Origin: Sinotaia quadrata
Taxonomy: Eukaryota > Mollusca > Gastropoda > Architaenioglossa > Viviparidae
Length of the DNA: 64,000 nt
Assembly: GCA_028829895.1 (NCBI GenBank)
Contig: CM054181.1
Coordinates: forward strand, 108,820,860 to 108,884,859
Direction: 5' to 3'
A program made the translations under genes and the position numbers. The notes below the pieces were generated by a model. That model worked only from the letters and a program-made list of their open reading frames with translations, was not told the origin of the DNA and did not search any database. Positions 36,916 to 48,273 of this stretch are shown piece after piece; the first letter of the stretch is position 1, and each line of letters begins with the position of its first letter.

Positions 36916-37480
36916 AGTGCTGACTGACTGTGTCTAATGAATCTATTGTTAGCAAACATGAAAGTTTTGACTCCTTTTGTAAGCACGTATTTGCGACTTG
37001 AGTTTATTAAAATAACTGATCTTGCCAGAGGGCTGACACTATGAGGTCACTGCTAATACCTTGTATTTCTGGAACTTTCTCGAACATGTCTGACTGAAAT
37101 ATATATATACTCTGTCTGCACTCTAATGCAGCACTGCATACCTATTACTATGTCCCAAGTTTTCTGGTTTGTTCAGTGAGAAAGACAAAATGTGCTTCAA
37201 ACCAGTTACAAGTGTGCGGAGTGAGGGAGTGATGTCTGTATTGTCGCCCTACCTGCAGAAGGGTTCCAGCTTTGGTAAGTTTGACCATATCTTTGTACCA
37301 ACCGTACAGTAAAAGCACTTGCCTCATTAGACGAGACTGGAAATTCTTGGCATTATTAGCATTTGCATCTGCGGATGTTAAGAGCACCGTCCCGGCCATT
37401 TTAGCGGCAATAAGGCAACACTTGCTTCTAGTTGAAGGTACGCTGCACAAAATATAATGCTCTCTGCGCCAGTATTCTCT
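36916..37480. other. Unique intronic sequence
   Basis: A 100-codon minus frame at 37148-37450 has no recognisable motif. Confidence 0.35.
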
Positions 37481-37481
37481 G

Positions 37482-37536
<55 letters not shown>
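37481..37536. repeat. (GT)n microsatellite
   Basis: About 28 GT dinucleotides, one GC interruption. Confidence 0.97.
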
Positions 37537-37539
<3 letters not shown>

Positions 37540-37961
37540 GAATTTCTGTCTGTCTCTGTCTCTAATACATTCGATTTCAAAAGTGGGAATGGGAGGTGCA
37601 CGGAATAAACCATTTTGTTTATATGCGGCACCTCCCCAACATACACTTCATCAAACTACTTTCGTTGCAAACGTTGTGTGTGGCGTCGGTTATTTTCTTC
37701 GGTCGTTCAGTAAAGACAAAGATTTAGGTTTACAAATATACATTCTTTAAAAATTCGTTTATTAACAGTGAAACAGCTATATATAAAAAGATACATTTAT
37801 TTTAGGCTATTTCGTAATTGTGAAACAAGTATGAAAAAAAAAGGATATTTATTACTAGCGACAAATAATTATATAATCAATACCTACAAAAAGACGTTTA
37901 TTTTATTTATTGTTTCTTTAAACTTTTTTGTTGTTGCTTGTGCGAGGATTCATTTCTTAAT
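37537..37961. other. Unique AT-rich intronic sequence
   Basis: Nothing recognised. Confidence 0.4.
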
Positions 37962-38232
37962 AGCAAAGCACACTATGAACTAATGAGGTAAATGTATTGT
38001 TGTCATTTAATAAGAGCAAAGCACACTATGAACTAATGAGGTAAATGTATTGTTGTCATTTAATAAGAGCAAAGCACACTATGAACTAATGAGGTAAATG
38101 TATTGTTATCATTTAATAAGAGCAAAGCACACTATGAACTAATGAGGTAAATGTATTGTTGTCATTTAATAAGAGCAAAGCACACTATGAACTAATGAGG
38201 TAAATGTATTGTTGTCATTTAATAAGAGCGAG
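37962..38232. repeat. 53-bp minisatellite, 5 copies
   Basis: AGCAAAGCACACTATGAACT followed by AATGAGGTAAATGTATTG. Almost identical copies. Confidence 0.96.
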
Positions 38233-38835
38233 GTAAACTTGAAAATGCTTTATAAGAATTATTTGTGTTCGTCATTCAGTAACAGCGAAAGAAGTATCAT
38301 GCAAAATAAAAGGAGATGTTTTCTTTGTGGTATATTTGCAGAGTTTCTTTGTTTATTCTGTTAGTAGGAATATCTTGTGGGGATTTTTGGTTCTGCTGCG
38401 TTTTTTCTTTTCTTTTGCTACTTGGAAGCAAACAGCGATTATATTAAATATCAGTTAATTGCTTATCCGAAAGGTCGATCTAAGTCAGTAACTTTTGAGA
38501 CGGTTAATTTCACTCAGAAAACAACTCTCCCTTGTGCGCTCAATGGAACAATGAGGCCAACATTCTTAGAAAATCCTGTTTCGTAATTATGCATTAACTT
38601 TAATGAAGCCTGTCGATTTCCTGATGCACCAGAGCCGCAAATCAGTCTCATGCTGTTGAACTCGGAAGTGTGCTGTAAGAGGCATGGCATTTTTGCGCTA
38701 AGGTCACTGATGTAGGAGTCTGAAAGCGAAAGGTCCTTCCCCTTTTTATCTTCACGCCGTGGTACTCTTTGCAACTGTGAACAAGCAATTGGGCTGCTTT
38801 TCACGGTAGCGAACAGAAAATGAGTTTATAACATA
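38233..38835. other. Unique intronic sequence
   Basis: Nothing recognised. Confidence 0.4.
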
Positions 38836-38839
38836 ATAC

Positions 38840-39290
38840 AGCTATGAACAGAATGGTTGAATGGTATAGTATTTCTACAGCCGTGAACAGAAAATGTGCA
38901 ATAAAATAGCACTTCTACAGTCGTGTACAGAAATGGGTTCATAATCTAGCACGTCTACAGCCGTGAACAGAAATGGGTTCATATTATAGCACTTCCACAG
39001 GGGTGAACAAACATTGGGTTGATAACATAACATTTCTACATCTGTGAACATACAATTAATAATAATATAGCTAGTCTACAGCTACAGAAATGGGTTAATA
39101 GTATAGTACTTCTAAAGCCGTGAACACCAAACGCTTAATACTAAAGAACTTCTACAGTCGTGAACAGACAGTAGGTTAATGATATATTGCTTGTTTAGCT
39201 GTGAGCAGATATTTAGCGCCTCTACAACCGTGAACTGACATTGAGTTAAAAATTTGACATTTCTGAAGATTTGACGAGTCAATGGGTTAA
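38840..39290. repeat. Minisatellite, about 40 bp, CTACAGCCGTGAACAGA core
   Basis: About 10 diverged units carrying TTCTACAGCCGTGAACAGAA and GGGTTCATAATATAGCA. Confidence 0.88.
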
Positions 39291-39404
39291 CATTAACAGG
39301 TGGCAGCACCAGTCTGAAAGCAAACATAATTTTTATTATCAAGTTTTTACAGTTTAAATTACTGTTTTTGGACATCTGCTTATTTTCTGCGACAGGGGAC
39401 AAAG

Positions 39405-39760
39405 TCTTGTTAATATGGTACTGCTGAGGGCTGCAGGGATAAATAGAGCACTTTTTAATATGTCGTTGCTGAGTGCTGCAGGAATAAACAGATAGTGGGT
39501 GTGTAATATGGCGTTGCTGAGGGCTGCAGGAATAAACAGACAGTGAGCTTATGATATGGCTTTGCTGAGTGCTGCAGGAATAAACAGACAATGGGCTTGT
39601 GATATGGCGTTGCTGAGTGCTACAACCGTGAACAGAGGGTGGGTTTTGATATGGCGTTGCTGAGTGCTACAACCGTGAACAGATGGTGATTTTTTTTATA
39701 TGGCGTTGCTGAGTGCTGCATCCATGAGCATTGGGTTTGTAATATGGCGTTGTAGCACCT
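39405..39760. repeat. Minisatellite, about 48-60 bp, GGCGTTGCTGAGTGCT core
   Basis: ATATGGCGTTGCTGAGTGCT followed by GCAGGAATAAACAGACA. The units at about 39608-39680 carry ACAACCGTGAACAGA instead, which matches the 38840 array. Confidence 0.9.
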
Positions 39761-40555
39761 TTGAGAATAATTAATACGTTGCTCCAGCCCTTCAGACGAC
39801 CAGCAGTAGATTATACGAACGTAAATATGATCTTTTGCGGTCATAGGCCAAGACTACATATGAAATCTGCAGCAGCGGTGAACACAACCTTAATTGTTAG
39901 CCTGGTGCTACTGCAGTTATGAACTGAAAAAGCAAGGGTTACTTAGTGTTTCCCCTACTAAGTACTTCCCAAGCCGTGAACGAAGAAGGAATTATTAATA
40001 TGCTGCTGATACAGCCTTTAAATTACAAATAGTTTTAGTGTGGCATTTTCAGAAAGAAAAAACACTGTGTTAGCAATTTAATGATTTTTCAGAAGTAGAT
40101 TAACGAGCGATTAGTAATATAGTGCTGCAAAAACAGAGAGCAAATAAGGGAGTTTTAAAATGACAGTGCAACATTACAATTATCTTAAGCCAGACGCCGG
40201 AGAATGTAGGAACTACTGTAGCTAATTATTGCCGGAGATTGGAGGGAAAAAAGGTAAGTTGGCTTCAAGTTCAGGGAGTGAACAGAAATGTCACGGTGTC
40301 TTTTTTCTATCTTCCTGAAGGTATGTTTCAGAGAGTTAACGGCGTATGATAGAGACACCCCACCCACCTCCACTCACAGTCCAAACACTTGGATTGCAAT
40401 TTGTACAAACTCCAGATCCACTACTAGTGCTTTTGCTTAGGGATAATGTTGGAAAGCCTGTGAATATGTATATTACGACAGCATGGAAAACAGTAGAGAG
40501 AACGTAGAAGATTGCAAACCATCAGAACACGGATAATATTATGGAATCTTAAAAC
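39761..40555. other. Mostly unique intronic sequence
   Basis: Scattered decayed units (AAGCCGTGAACGAAG near 39970) of the preceding family. No gene. Confidence 0.4.
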
Positions 40556-40845
40556 AGAGCAATAATAGGACACTTGTCGGGTCCACAGAGCAATAACATA
40601 AGGTCAATCAGCTCCACAGAGCAATAACACAAGGTCAATCAGCTCCACAGAGCAAGAACACAAGGTCAATCAGCTCCACAGAGCAATAACACAAGGTCAA
40701 TCAGCTCCACAGAGCAAGAACACAAGGTCAATCAGCTCCACAGAGCAATAGCACAAGGTCAATCAGCTCCACAGAGCAAGAACACAAGGTCAATCAGCTC
40801 CACAGAGTAAGAACACAAGGTCAATCAGCTCCACAGAGAATAGAT
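40556..40845. repeat. 31-bp minisatellite, about 9 copies
   Basis: GCAATAACACAAGGTCAATC then AGCTCCACAGA. GCAATAACA and GCAAGAACA variants mostly alternate. Confidence 0.96.
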
Positions 40846-41335
40846 TATGTTACGAGGGGTGAGAGTTTACTACACAAAAGAACCTTAAACCATGAATTAT
40901 ATTACAGATCTTACAACATTGCTTGTATAGAGCTATACAATATGGAGGATTGAAGGCTTGAACTATGGGTAATATTATAAATCATTAAAAAGTGGATACT
41001 AAATAACTGCCGAGCTCAAGAACAATGGTGATATTATACAACTCCGCACAGCGATAATGTTACAGAGCAATAAAATGTGGCTTCATTACAGAGGGCTAGA
41101 ATGCTGATAATATTATAGAGCCTATAGCATGGATGCTATAAAAGTGTCCTAGAACAAAGATAATTATTATAGAGGTCTAAAGCATGAATACGTATTACAA
41201 AACCTAAAACATAGGCACTTTGCAAAGACCTTAAGCACAAATAATGTTACAGAATTCCCGAACATGGATAGTGTTAAAGAGCCCTCAGAAATAGAAAATA
41301 TTACAAAGCCCTAAAGAAGAACAACGTTTTAGAAA
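40846..41335. repeat. Decayed array (AATATTATAGAGCCCTAAA-like)
   Basis: Short elements GATAATATTA, CAGAGC and CCTAAAACA recur irregularly, consistent with an old minisatellite. Confidence 0.6.
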
Positions 41336-41850
41336 CATGACGGTTTCTGCTTATATTGGGCTCTTAGTTCTGAATTGCTTACAGACGCGAGTCAATGTTG
41401 TGACTTGTATTACAGAATGGTGTTGAAATGGAGTTTTGTTGACATGTCTGTGTTGGACTGAAGTGGACTTTTTTCTATTGAAATGCTTGAAGGTGTAACA
41501 AGTCTCACCTCCTGAACAACCTAGGTTCTGAACCAATATTTTAGGGAAGACAACCATACTTATTAAAGGTTTTGTTTATTAAAAATAATCGGAATGAAAG
41601 AGGCGCCTGCAAAGTATATTACAGTTCTGGTCCTTCAGCCAAGCACATCTCTAGATTTATCTTTCAAATATTAAAGCTAGTTTAAGATTGGTTTAGTTTT
41701 ATCTTTAAATAATAAGCTATTGATATTCCAATGTTGCCACTTTCAGTCTGGCTTTTTTTGTTTGTTTCTATTTTTCTCATTTAATATGAATAGAGCAATA
41801 CCAAAAGTAAACGATAGCTTTTACTTGACTTAGTAGAGACATTTTATGGC
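41336..41850. other. Unique intronic sequence
   Basis: Nothing recognised. Confidence 0.4.
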
Positions 41851-41854
41851 ACTA

Positions 41855-42160
41855 CTGTCATCAGAACTCACTACTGTCATCAGAACTGTCTACTGTCATC
41901 AGAACTCACTACTGTCATCAGAACTGTCTACAGTCTTCAGCAATGTTTAATGACTACCAATAGTATACGAGCCTCCATCAAAGGCATTATAGTCACCAGC
42001 GCTGTCTACAGTCACCAACACTGCCTACATTTAACAGAACTCTACAGTCACCAACAATGTCTACAGTCGCCAGAACTATCTGCAGTCACCGAAAATGGCA
42101 TTAGCAATGCCTCCTGTCATCAGCAGTGGCACCGGAGTCAAGAGTGCCAGTCCACAAAAT
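41855..42160. repeat. Minisatellite, about 21 bp, CTACTGTCATCAGAACT core
   Basis: Clear copies at 41860-41945. Decayed copies (CTACAGTCACCAACA) follow to about 42150. Confidence 0.9.
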
Positions 42161-43355
42161 CACTAACATTGTAAAAATAAAAGGTTCGCCTGCAGTGACT
42201 TCATTATATTTCTTCCAGTGTGTCAGACTATGTACGTCATATCCGTTCAGGTTCTGCAGGACGTCGATCAGATACTAAACGTGACATCGGCACCCATCAA
42301 GTTCTATATGTCACGTCCGTCAGGTTCTGTACGCTGCACCCATTAGTTTCTGCATGCCACATCCGACAGGTTCTGCACTAAATGTATCCACATCATCATC
42401 ATCTCTACTGTCGGTATCTGCAAACGTTGGAGTATTGGAAGGCACAAAAGGAGAAAGGAATGTTTAAATCGATTTACTTCCCCCTTTGCTCAGTCATAAC
42501 ACAGACGTCCTTTTCACCTTGATCGCGTCCGCTTTCATTTGAAGAATTCCTCCTGAGAGCTTTCGTTTCAAACACCTCGATCCTTTTCCCTATGTAAACA
42601 AAATTGATGGAAACGAAAAGGGAAGAAATACGCAAGGAATTCATTGCTCTGTTAAAATCATATGCTTTATGCAGGCGCATGCTTACAAACGTATCTAGGT
42701 GAGTTCGCATTTTGTTTTTCTTGCGACCTTTTGAAAGGAAAAGCCTTCGCCTGTTCTCAAGTTCATAAGGTATGTGTTTAATATTCCTCACAAATGTGTT
42801 TTTCCAATGGCAGTACAACTCTAGGTAGTGTGCGGAGACCCGATGAAATAAATTTCTTTTCCTAAGGCAGTAGTGGTGGTGATTTTAAAAAAAAAATGAT
42901 TTTGTATGTTTACTTTCGATCCTTCCCCTTAAAGTCCTTTTTTATTTTCTTTTTTTTTTTAAAGATTAAATCGTTTCCGCATGAATTCTGCTGCCTGAAC
43001 TTCATAATTTGAGAATATCCTATGCAAAACAAGTTTGTTTAACAGGATTACAAAGCAAAGAAAGCAAAGCAGATCAGTAAATGATCTGTTTAACAGGATT
43101 AGATGATAAAGCAGGTCTGTGCAACATGATTAGAAAGCAGATGTTGGAATATATCTTATATATTTTATATCTGCACTACTCATTGTTTCATGTCATGTTC
43201 ACACCAGGGACAGGAACTCGCTCCGAGGAAACAAAGTTCTTTTTCTAAGCTCTGGGAGTTCATTTCCTATGTATGATTTTGAGACCGTTTTTCATAACTT
43301 CTTTTTCTTAAATGGTTCGATGACTTCATGCTGAATTTTCTGAATGAAATACAAT
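42161..43355. other. Mostly unique intronic sequence
   Basis: Weak repeats GTTCTGCAGGACGTC / GTTCTGTACGCTGCAC at 42230-42380 and AACAGGATTA at 43040-43130. No gene. Confidence 0.4.
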
Positions 43356-43359
43356 TGTT

Positions 43360-43505
43360 TCTGAGAGCAGAAAGTCTTAGGACAGGACTGCAACTGATTA
43401 AAGAAAATCTAAGGAAAACTCTACAGTTGACAACAGACTATCTTGTGAAAGGATTGCAGTTGACAGCAGAAAATCTGAGGAATGGATTGCAATTGACAAT
43501 AAGAG
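43360..43505. repeat. Three copies of a unit of about 40-45 bp
   Basis: GAAAATCTGAGGAATGGATT and CAATTGACAA recur with substitutions. No stop in one frame, so a 63-codon ORF results. Confidence 0.75.
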
Positions 43506-43689
43506 AAAATTATTTTTAAAATACTCCTGCTATTAACGTCTGTCTCTACAATTTCCTGTTTACCCTCCAACAATTTTCTTGCATTCCTTTGTGCGTTGGG
43601 GGGTGGGTGGTGGTGGTGGTGGTGAGAAGCTCTACTCAGTCTACTGTATACATTCCTGAGAACTAATCGCTTATCTAGGTCTAGAGTGA

Positions 43690-44015
43690 GACATAAAGCA
43701 CTAAAAGTTCCCGGTGAGAACATCACTAAATGTCCCCCGTAAAACGTTACTAAAAGTCCTCCGGAGAACGTCACTAATAGTCTCCGATGAGAACGTCACT
43801 ATAAGGCCCCCCCCCCGTAAAACGTCACTAAAAGTCCCCGATGAGAACGTCACTAAAAGTCCCGGGTGAGAACGTCACTATAAGTCCTTGGTTAGGACGT
43901 CACTAAAAGTCCCTGGTGAGAACGTCACTAAGTCCCGGGTCAGAACGTCACTATAAGTCCCGGGTCAGAACGTCACTATAAGTCCCCGGTGAGGACGTCA
44001 CTAAAAGTCCCTGAA
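43690..44015. repeat. Minisatellite, about 25 bp, GAGAACGTCACTAAAAGTCC
   Basis: About 13 copies with CCGGT, CCGAT or CGGGT linkers. Confidence 0.95.
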
Positions 44016-44875
44016 GAGAAGAAACTTCGATGGCACAGAAATAACTGCATAATCTTTTGAGTTTTTAGCTCTCTTATTATTCCCTTATCAATAATTATTT
44101 TCACAGAAATGTACCTAGCATTTAAGTCGAGTGTTTGTTGTTGTATATTTTTTTTGCTCTTCATGATGTAATATCCTTTTAACAGAAATAACTTCTTATA
44201 TACAAGCAGCTGTATAATAGAGCAGGGTAAAAAAAATTCCTTTGTGGCTAGAGGTCAAGCCTCTTGTGTATCCTGAACCACCTATTCGAGGTGAAGCGGA
44301 ATGTAGATCCTCCATGCAAATGAACTTAATCACTGCATTTATGTGGTCTAATACATATATATTGTGTGTGACTTCAAAACCATAGCTCCAATGGATATAT
44401 AACTTCAAAACCATAGTCCCGTTAGATATTGCAATAAAAGTGATAAAAAAACATATGCTTCATAGAGGTTATTGGTGTTACTGGCGTACACAAACAAGCT
44501 TGATGACGACACATAGGGCTCCAAAAGCCACTCTTTTTGTAATGAAGGTTTGACATTTGACAAACGGAAATGAGTTCCTCACTCACTAAGTTTCTCTCGT
44601 CACCATTATTGCGAACAGGCCTGTTCCACCCCCATCCCCCACCCCTAGTCACAGTTAGCAGCCATTCCTCTACCTCCCATTTTTTTAAAGGTAAGACTAT
44701 TTATTTTATATTAAATAACCATAAGTTAAACCTAAAATCTAACTTTAAGAAATGAAGTATACAAAATAATAAGACTGGAAGGGGGCAAGTTTAAAATTAA
44801 TTTGTTTTCTTAGAATTCTTACTTAGTGAGCATCCGTTTACTTAGAATTCTCACTGGACGTGACTGTCCATTATA
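44016..44875. other. Unique AT-rich intronic sequence
   Basis: Nothing recognised. Confidence 0.4.
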
Positions 44876-44879
44876 TTAG

Positions 44880-45045
44880 AATGTTTCTCAGTAAATATCC
44901 ATTTAACCATCCATTTTCTGAGAATTATCAATGTAGACTATCCATTTTCTGAGAATTATCAATGTAGACTATCCATTTTCTGAGAATTATCAATGGAGAC
45001 TATCCATTTTCTGAGAATTAACAATGTAGACTATTATTTCCTCAT
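44880..45045. repeat. 31-bp minisatellite, about 5 copies
   Basis: ACTATCCATTTTCTGAGAAT then TATCAATGTAG. Confidence 0.93.
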
Positions 45046-45074
45046 AATTTTGACTTGTTGGTATCATTTGCTTC

Positions 45075-45385
45075 GAATTATCTCACAAGGGCTATCTATT
45101 TTCTTACAATTCAAACACAATGGATATCTATTTTCTTACAATTCTAACTCAGTGGATATCTATTTTATAATTCTAACACAATGGCTATCTATTTTCTTAC
45201 AATTCTAACTCAGTGGCTATCTATTTTCTTACAATTCTAACTCAGTGGCTATCTATTTTCTTACAATTCTAACTCAGTGGCTATCTATTTTCTTACAATT
45301 CTAACTCAGTGGCTATCTATTTTCTTACAATTCTAACTCAATGGCTATCTATTTTCTTACAATTCTGACTCATCGATTATCACTC
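45075..45385. repeat. 32-bp minisatellite, about 9 copies
   Basis: GGCTATCTATTTTCTTACAA then TTCTAACTCAGT. Similar in plan to the 31-bp array just before it (CTATC-ATTTTCT-A-AATT), so probably derived from it. Confidence 0.94.
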
Positions 45386-46075
45386 TTCTCAGCACTTTTG
45401 CTCAGTGATTTAATTCCATTTCTCGATCTCTCATCACATTCAGTTCCACATAGAGGAATCATAAAATTTTTGTTAAGCAGTTACAGCAAGGAATAAATAT
45501 ATATATATATAATACCTCTTCAGGTATAAATCTAAATGTACCCAGAGAGAGTGTGGAGCTGATTTGAAATTTTTAAAACTGAGTTCTAGAATGTCAACTA
45601 TGACTGTATATTGACTCGAATCTCAGTATGCAGATAGATAGATAGATAGATACATAGAGATACATAGATAGATGGATCAGCTAAGTTTGGTCTCTGTGCA
45701 CTGGCATACACTAACAGCTACATAAAGTCGAAAATCGATACCCTGTAAGTACCCAAATTAGCACCCAAAAAAATAGATCCCTGTAACGGCCCTATGCTGT
45801 TGAACAAATGATAGCCCTTATAAGTACCCTATTAAAAGACAAAGGTACCCGCAGCCCCATAGACGTGGGTATTTATGACAGTAAATTTAAACAATGAAGC
45901 TAACGAAAGGAAACACAACTGGTACAACGCTAAAGTAGAAACAGATGACAATATCGGTTTGAAGTCTCCAATTAATGTTCAATTATTTGTTATTCACTTT
46001 TAAATCAACTCTTGATGCGAATAAAAATCCAGTTTAGCCAATGACATGTGTATCGTTTGGTAATGTCTGAGCCTC
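45386..46075. other. Unique intronic sequence with short (GATA)n
   Basis: Short GATAGATAGATA tract near 45632-45675. No gene. Confidence 0.45.
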
Positions 46076-46079
46076 ATTT

Positions 46080-46500
46080 TCTTTTCTATCTGTATCGTTG
46101 TTTCTTGGTTAGTTCCGTTCTGTATTGACCTTTTCGGTTACTTCCATTTTGCATCGACCTTTCTCAGTTACTTCCATTTTGTATTGTCGACCTTTTTCGG
46201 TTAGCATTATTCTGTCCTAGGCTTTTCTCAGCTCTATTCTTTACTCGGCCCTCCTCGATTAGTTCTATTTTATACTCGGCCTTTCTAGGTTAGTTCCGCT
46301 CTGTACTTTGTTCTTCTCGGTATATTTCCGTTCTGTACTTGGCCCTTCTCGGTTATTTCCGTTCTGTACTTGGCCTTTCTCGGTTATTTCCGTTCTGTAC
46401 TTGGCCTTTCTCGGTTATTTCCTTTTTGTACTTGACCCTTCTCAGTTATTTCCGTTCTGTACTTGGCCTTTCTCGGTTAGCTCCATTATGTACCGGCTTA
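46080..46500. repeat. 31-bp minisatellite (first block)
   Basis: TTCCGTTCTGTACTTGGCCT then TTCTCGGTTAT, about 13 copies. Diverged at the left end, homogeneous at 46310-46480. Confidence 0.95.
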
Positions 46501-46914
46501 GTCTTTCATTATATTCATTTTTTTTCAAAATTAATTGCACGGCCCATCAGTTCTAGTTCGCATAAACAAAGAGTATGAAAATTAAACGAAAGTAGTTTAG
46601 AAGGTGAAGTATAACCAGAGCTGTACGAATCTGTTAACAGGAATATTATATAGAGAGATATTTAATTGGTATACAACTCTGCGACGTCACAAACTATATG
46701 ACTTCTTTGTTTGCGTTTGTCACAACCAGTACAGTTACTATTAACGGTCAGTGGGCCGTCTGCTGCTGGGTAGCAAGCAAGCTCCTCCCTCCCCTCCCTC
46801 CCACCATGGAGCATCTCAGGAGGAAAACAATAAGCTGTATGTCTATATGTCATGTGAATCTGTAAAAATTGTTATTAAATAAAATTCGAAAGATAATAAA
46901 GTACGATGTGATTT
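46501..46914. other. Unique intronic sequence between two blocks of the same minisatellite
   Basis: About 415 bp with no repeat structure. Includes a C-rich CCTCCCTCCCCTCCCTCCC string at 46785-46803. Confidence 0.5.
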
Positions 46915-47012
46915 TGTACTCGGTCCTCCTCGATTAGTTCTATTTTGCACTCGGTCCTCCTCGATTAGTTCTATTTTGTACTCGGCCTTTCTCGGTTAGT
47001 TCCGTTTTTTGG
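46915..47012. repeat. 31-bp minisatellite (second block)
   Basis: Three copies of ACTCGGTCCTCCTCGATTAG-type units, the variant also seen at 46235-46275 in the first block. Confidence 0.92.
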
Positions 47013-47484
47013 CTGCCAGCGGATGCCAAGAGCTATCGGGCGTTCGGTTGTCAGTGTCCTTTACGTAATTCTAAAAGTTCCCAATGATAGTTCTCTTTCT
47101 TACAAAACGGTAATTGCAAAGCGAGGCATAAAGTTGATTACATTAGATTTAAAAACTCGAGAACAATAAATTAGGAAAATAGTCTGCCTATTCCATTATT
47201 TTTTTAGGATAAAACAGCGCTCTAACTCTGAATTTAAGACGTGCCACTTTCTTGGTATTGCATTGCAAGTTGCAGTTAGAGTTTCCGAGATACCAACATG
47301 GTATTATATAGATCTTTCGATGAAGGCGTGTACCCCCGTTGATCTTTGGAATTCTTTCTATGAGAATTTCTCCTAGAACTAGAATAAGTATAGAGCTCAG
47401 AAGTAGAATGATTTTGCGTTTCATTAAATTGTGCTGAAGACAGTTTAGTATAATGAAATCTGTTCTGAGTCAGGCATGATATAA
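47013..47484. other. Unique AT-rich intronic sequence
   Basis: Nothing recognised. Confidence 0.4.
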
Positions 47485-48212
<728 letters not shown>

Positions 48213-48273
48213 TGTGTGTGCGTGCGTGCGTGCGTGCGTGCGTGTGTGTGTGTGTGTGTGCGTGCGTGCGTGC
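48213..48273. repeat. (GTGC)n(GT)n microsatellite
   Basis: GTGC, GT, then GTGC tetranucleotides. Confidence 0.96.
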
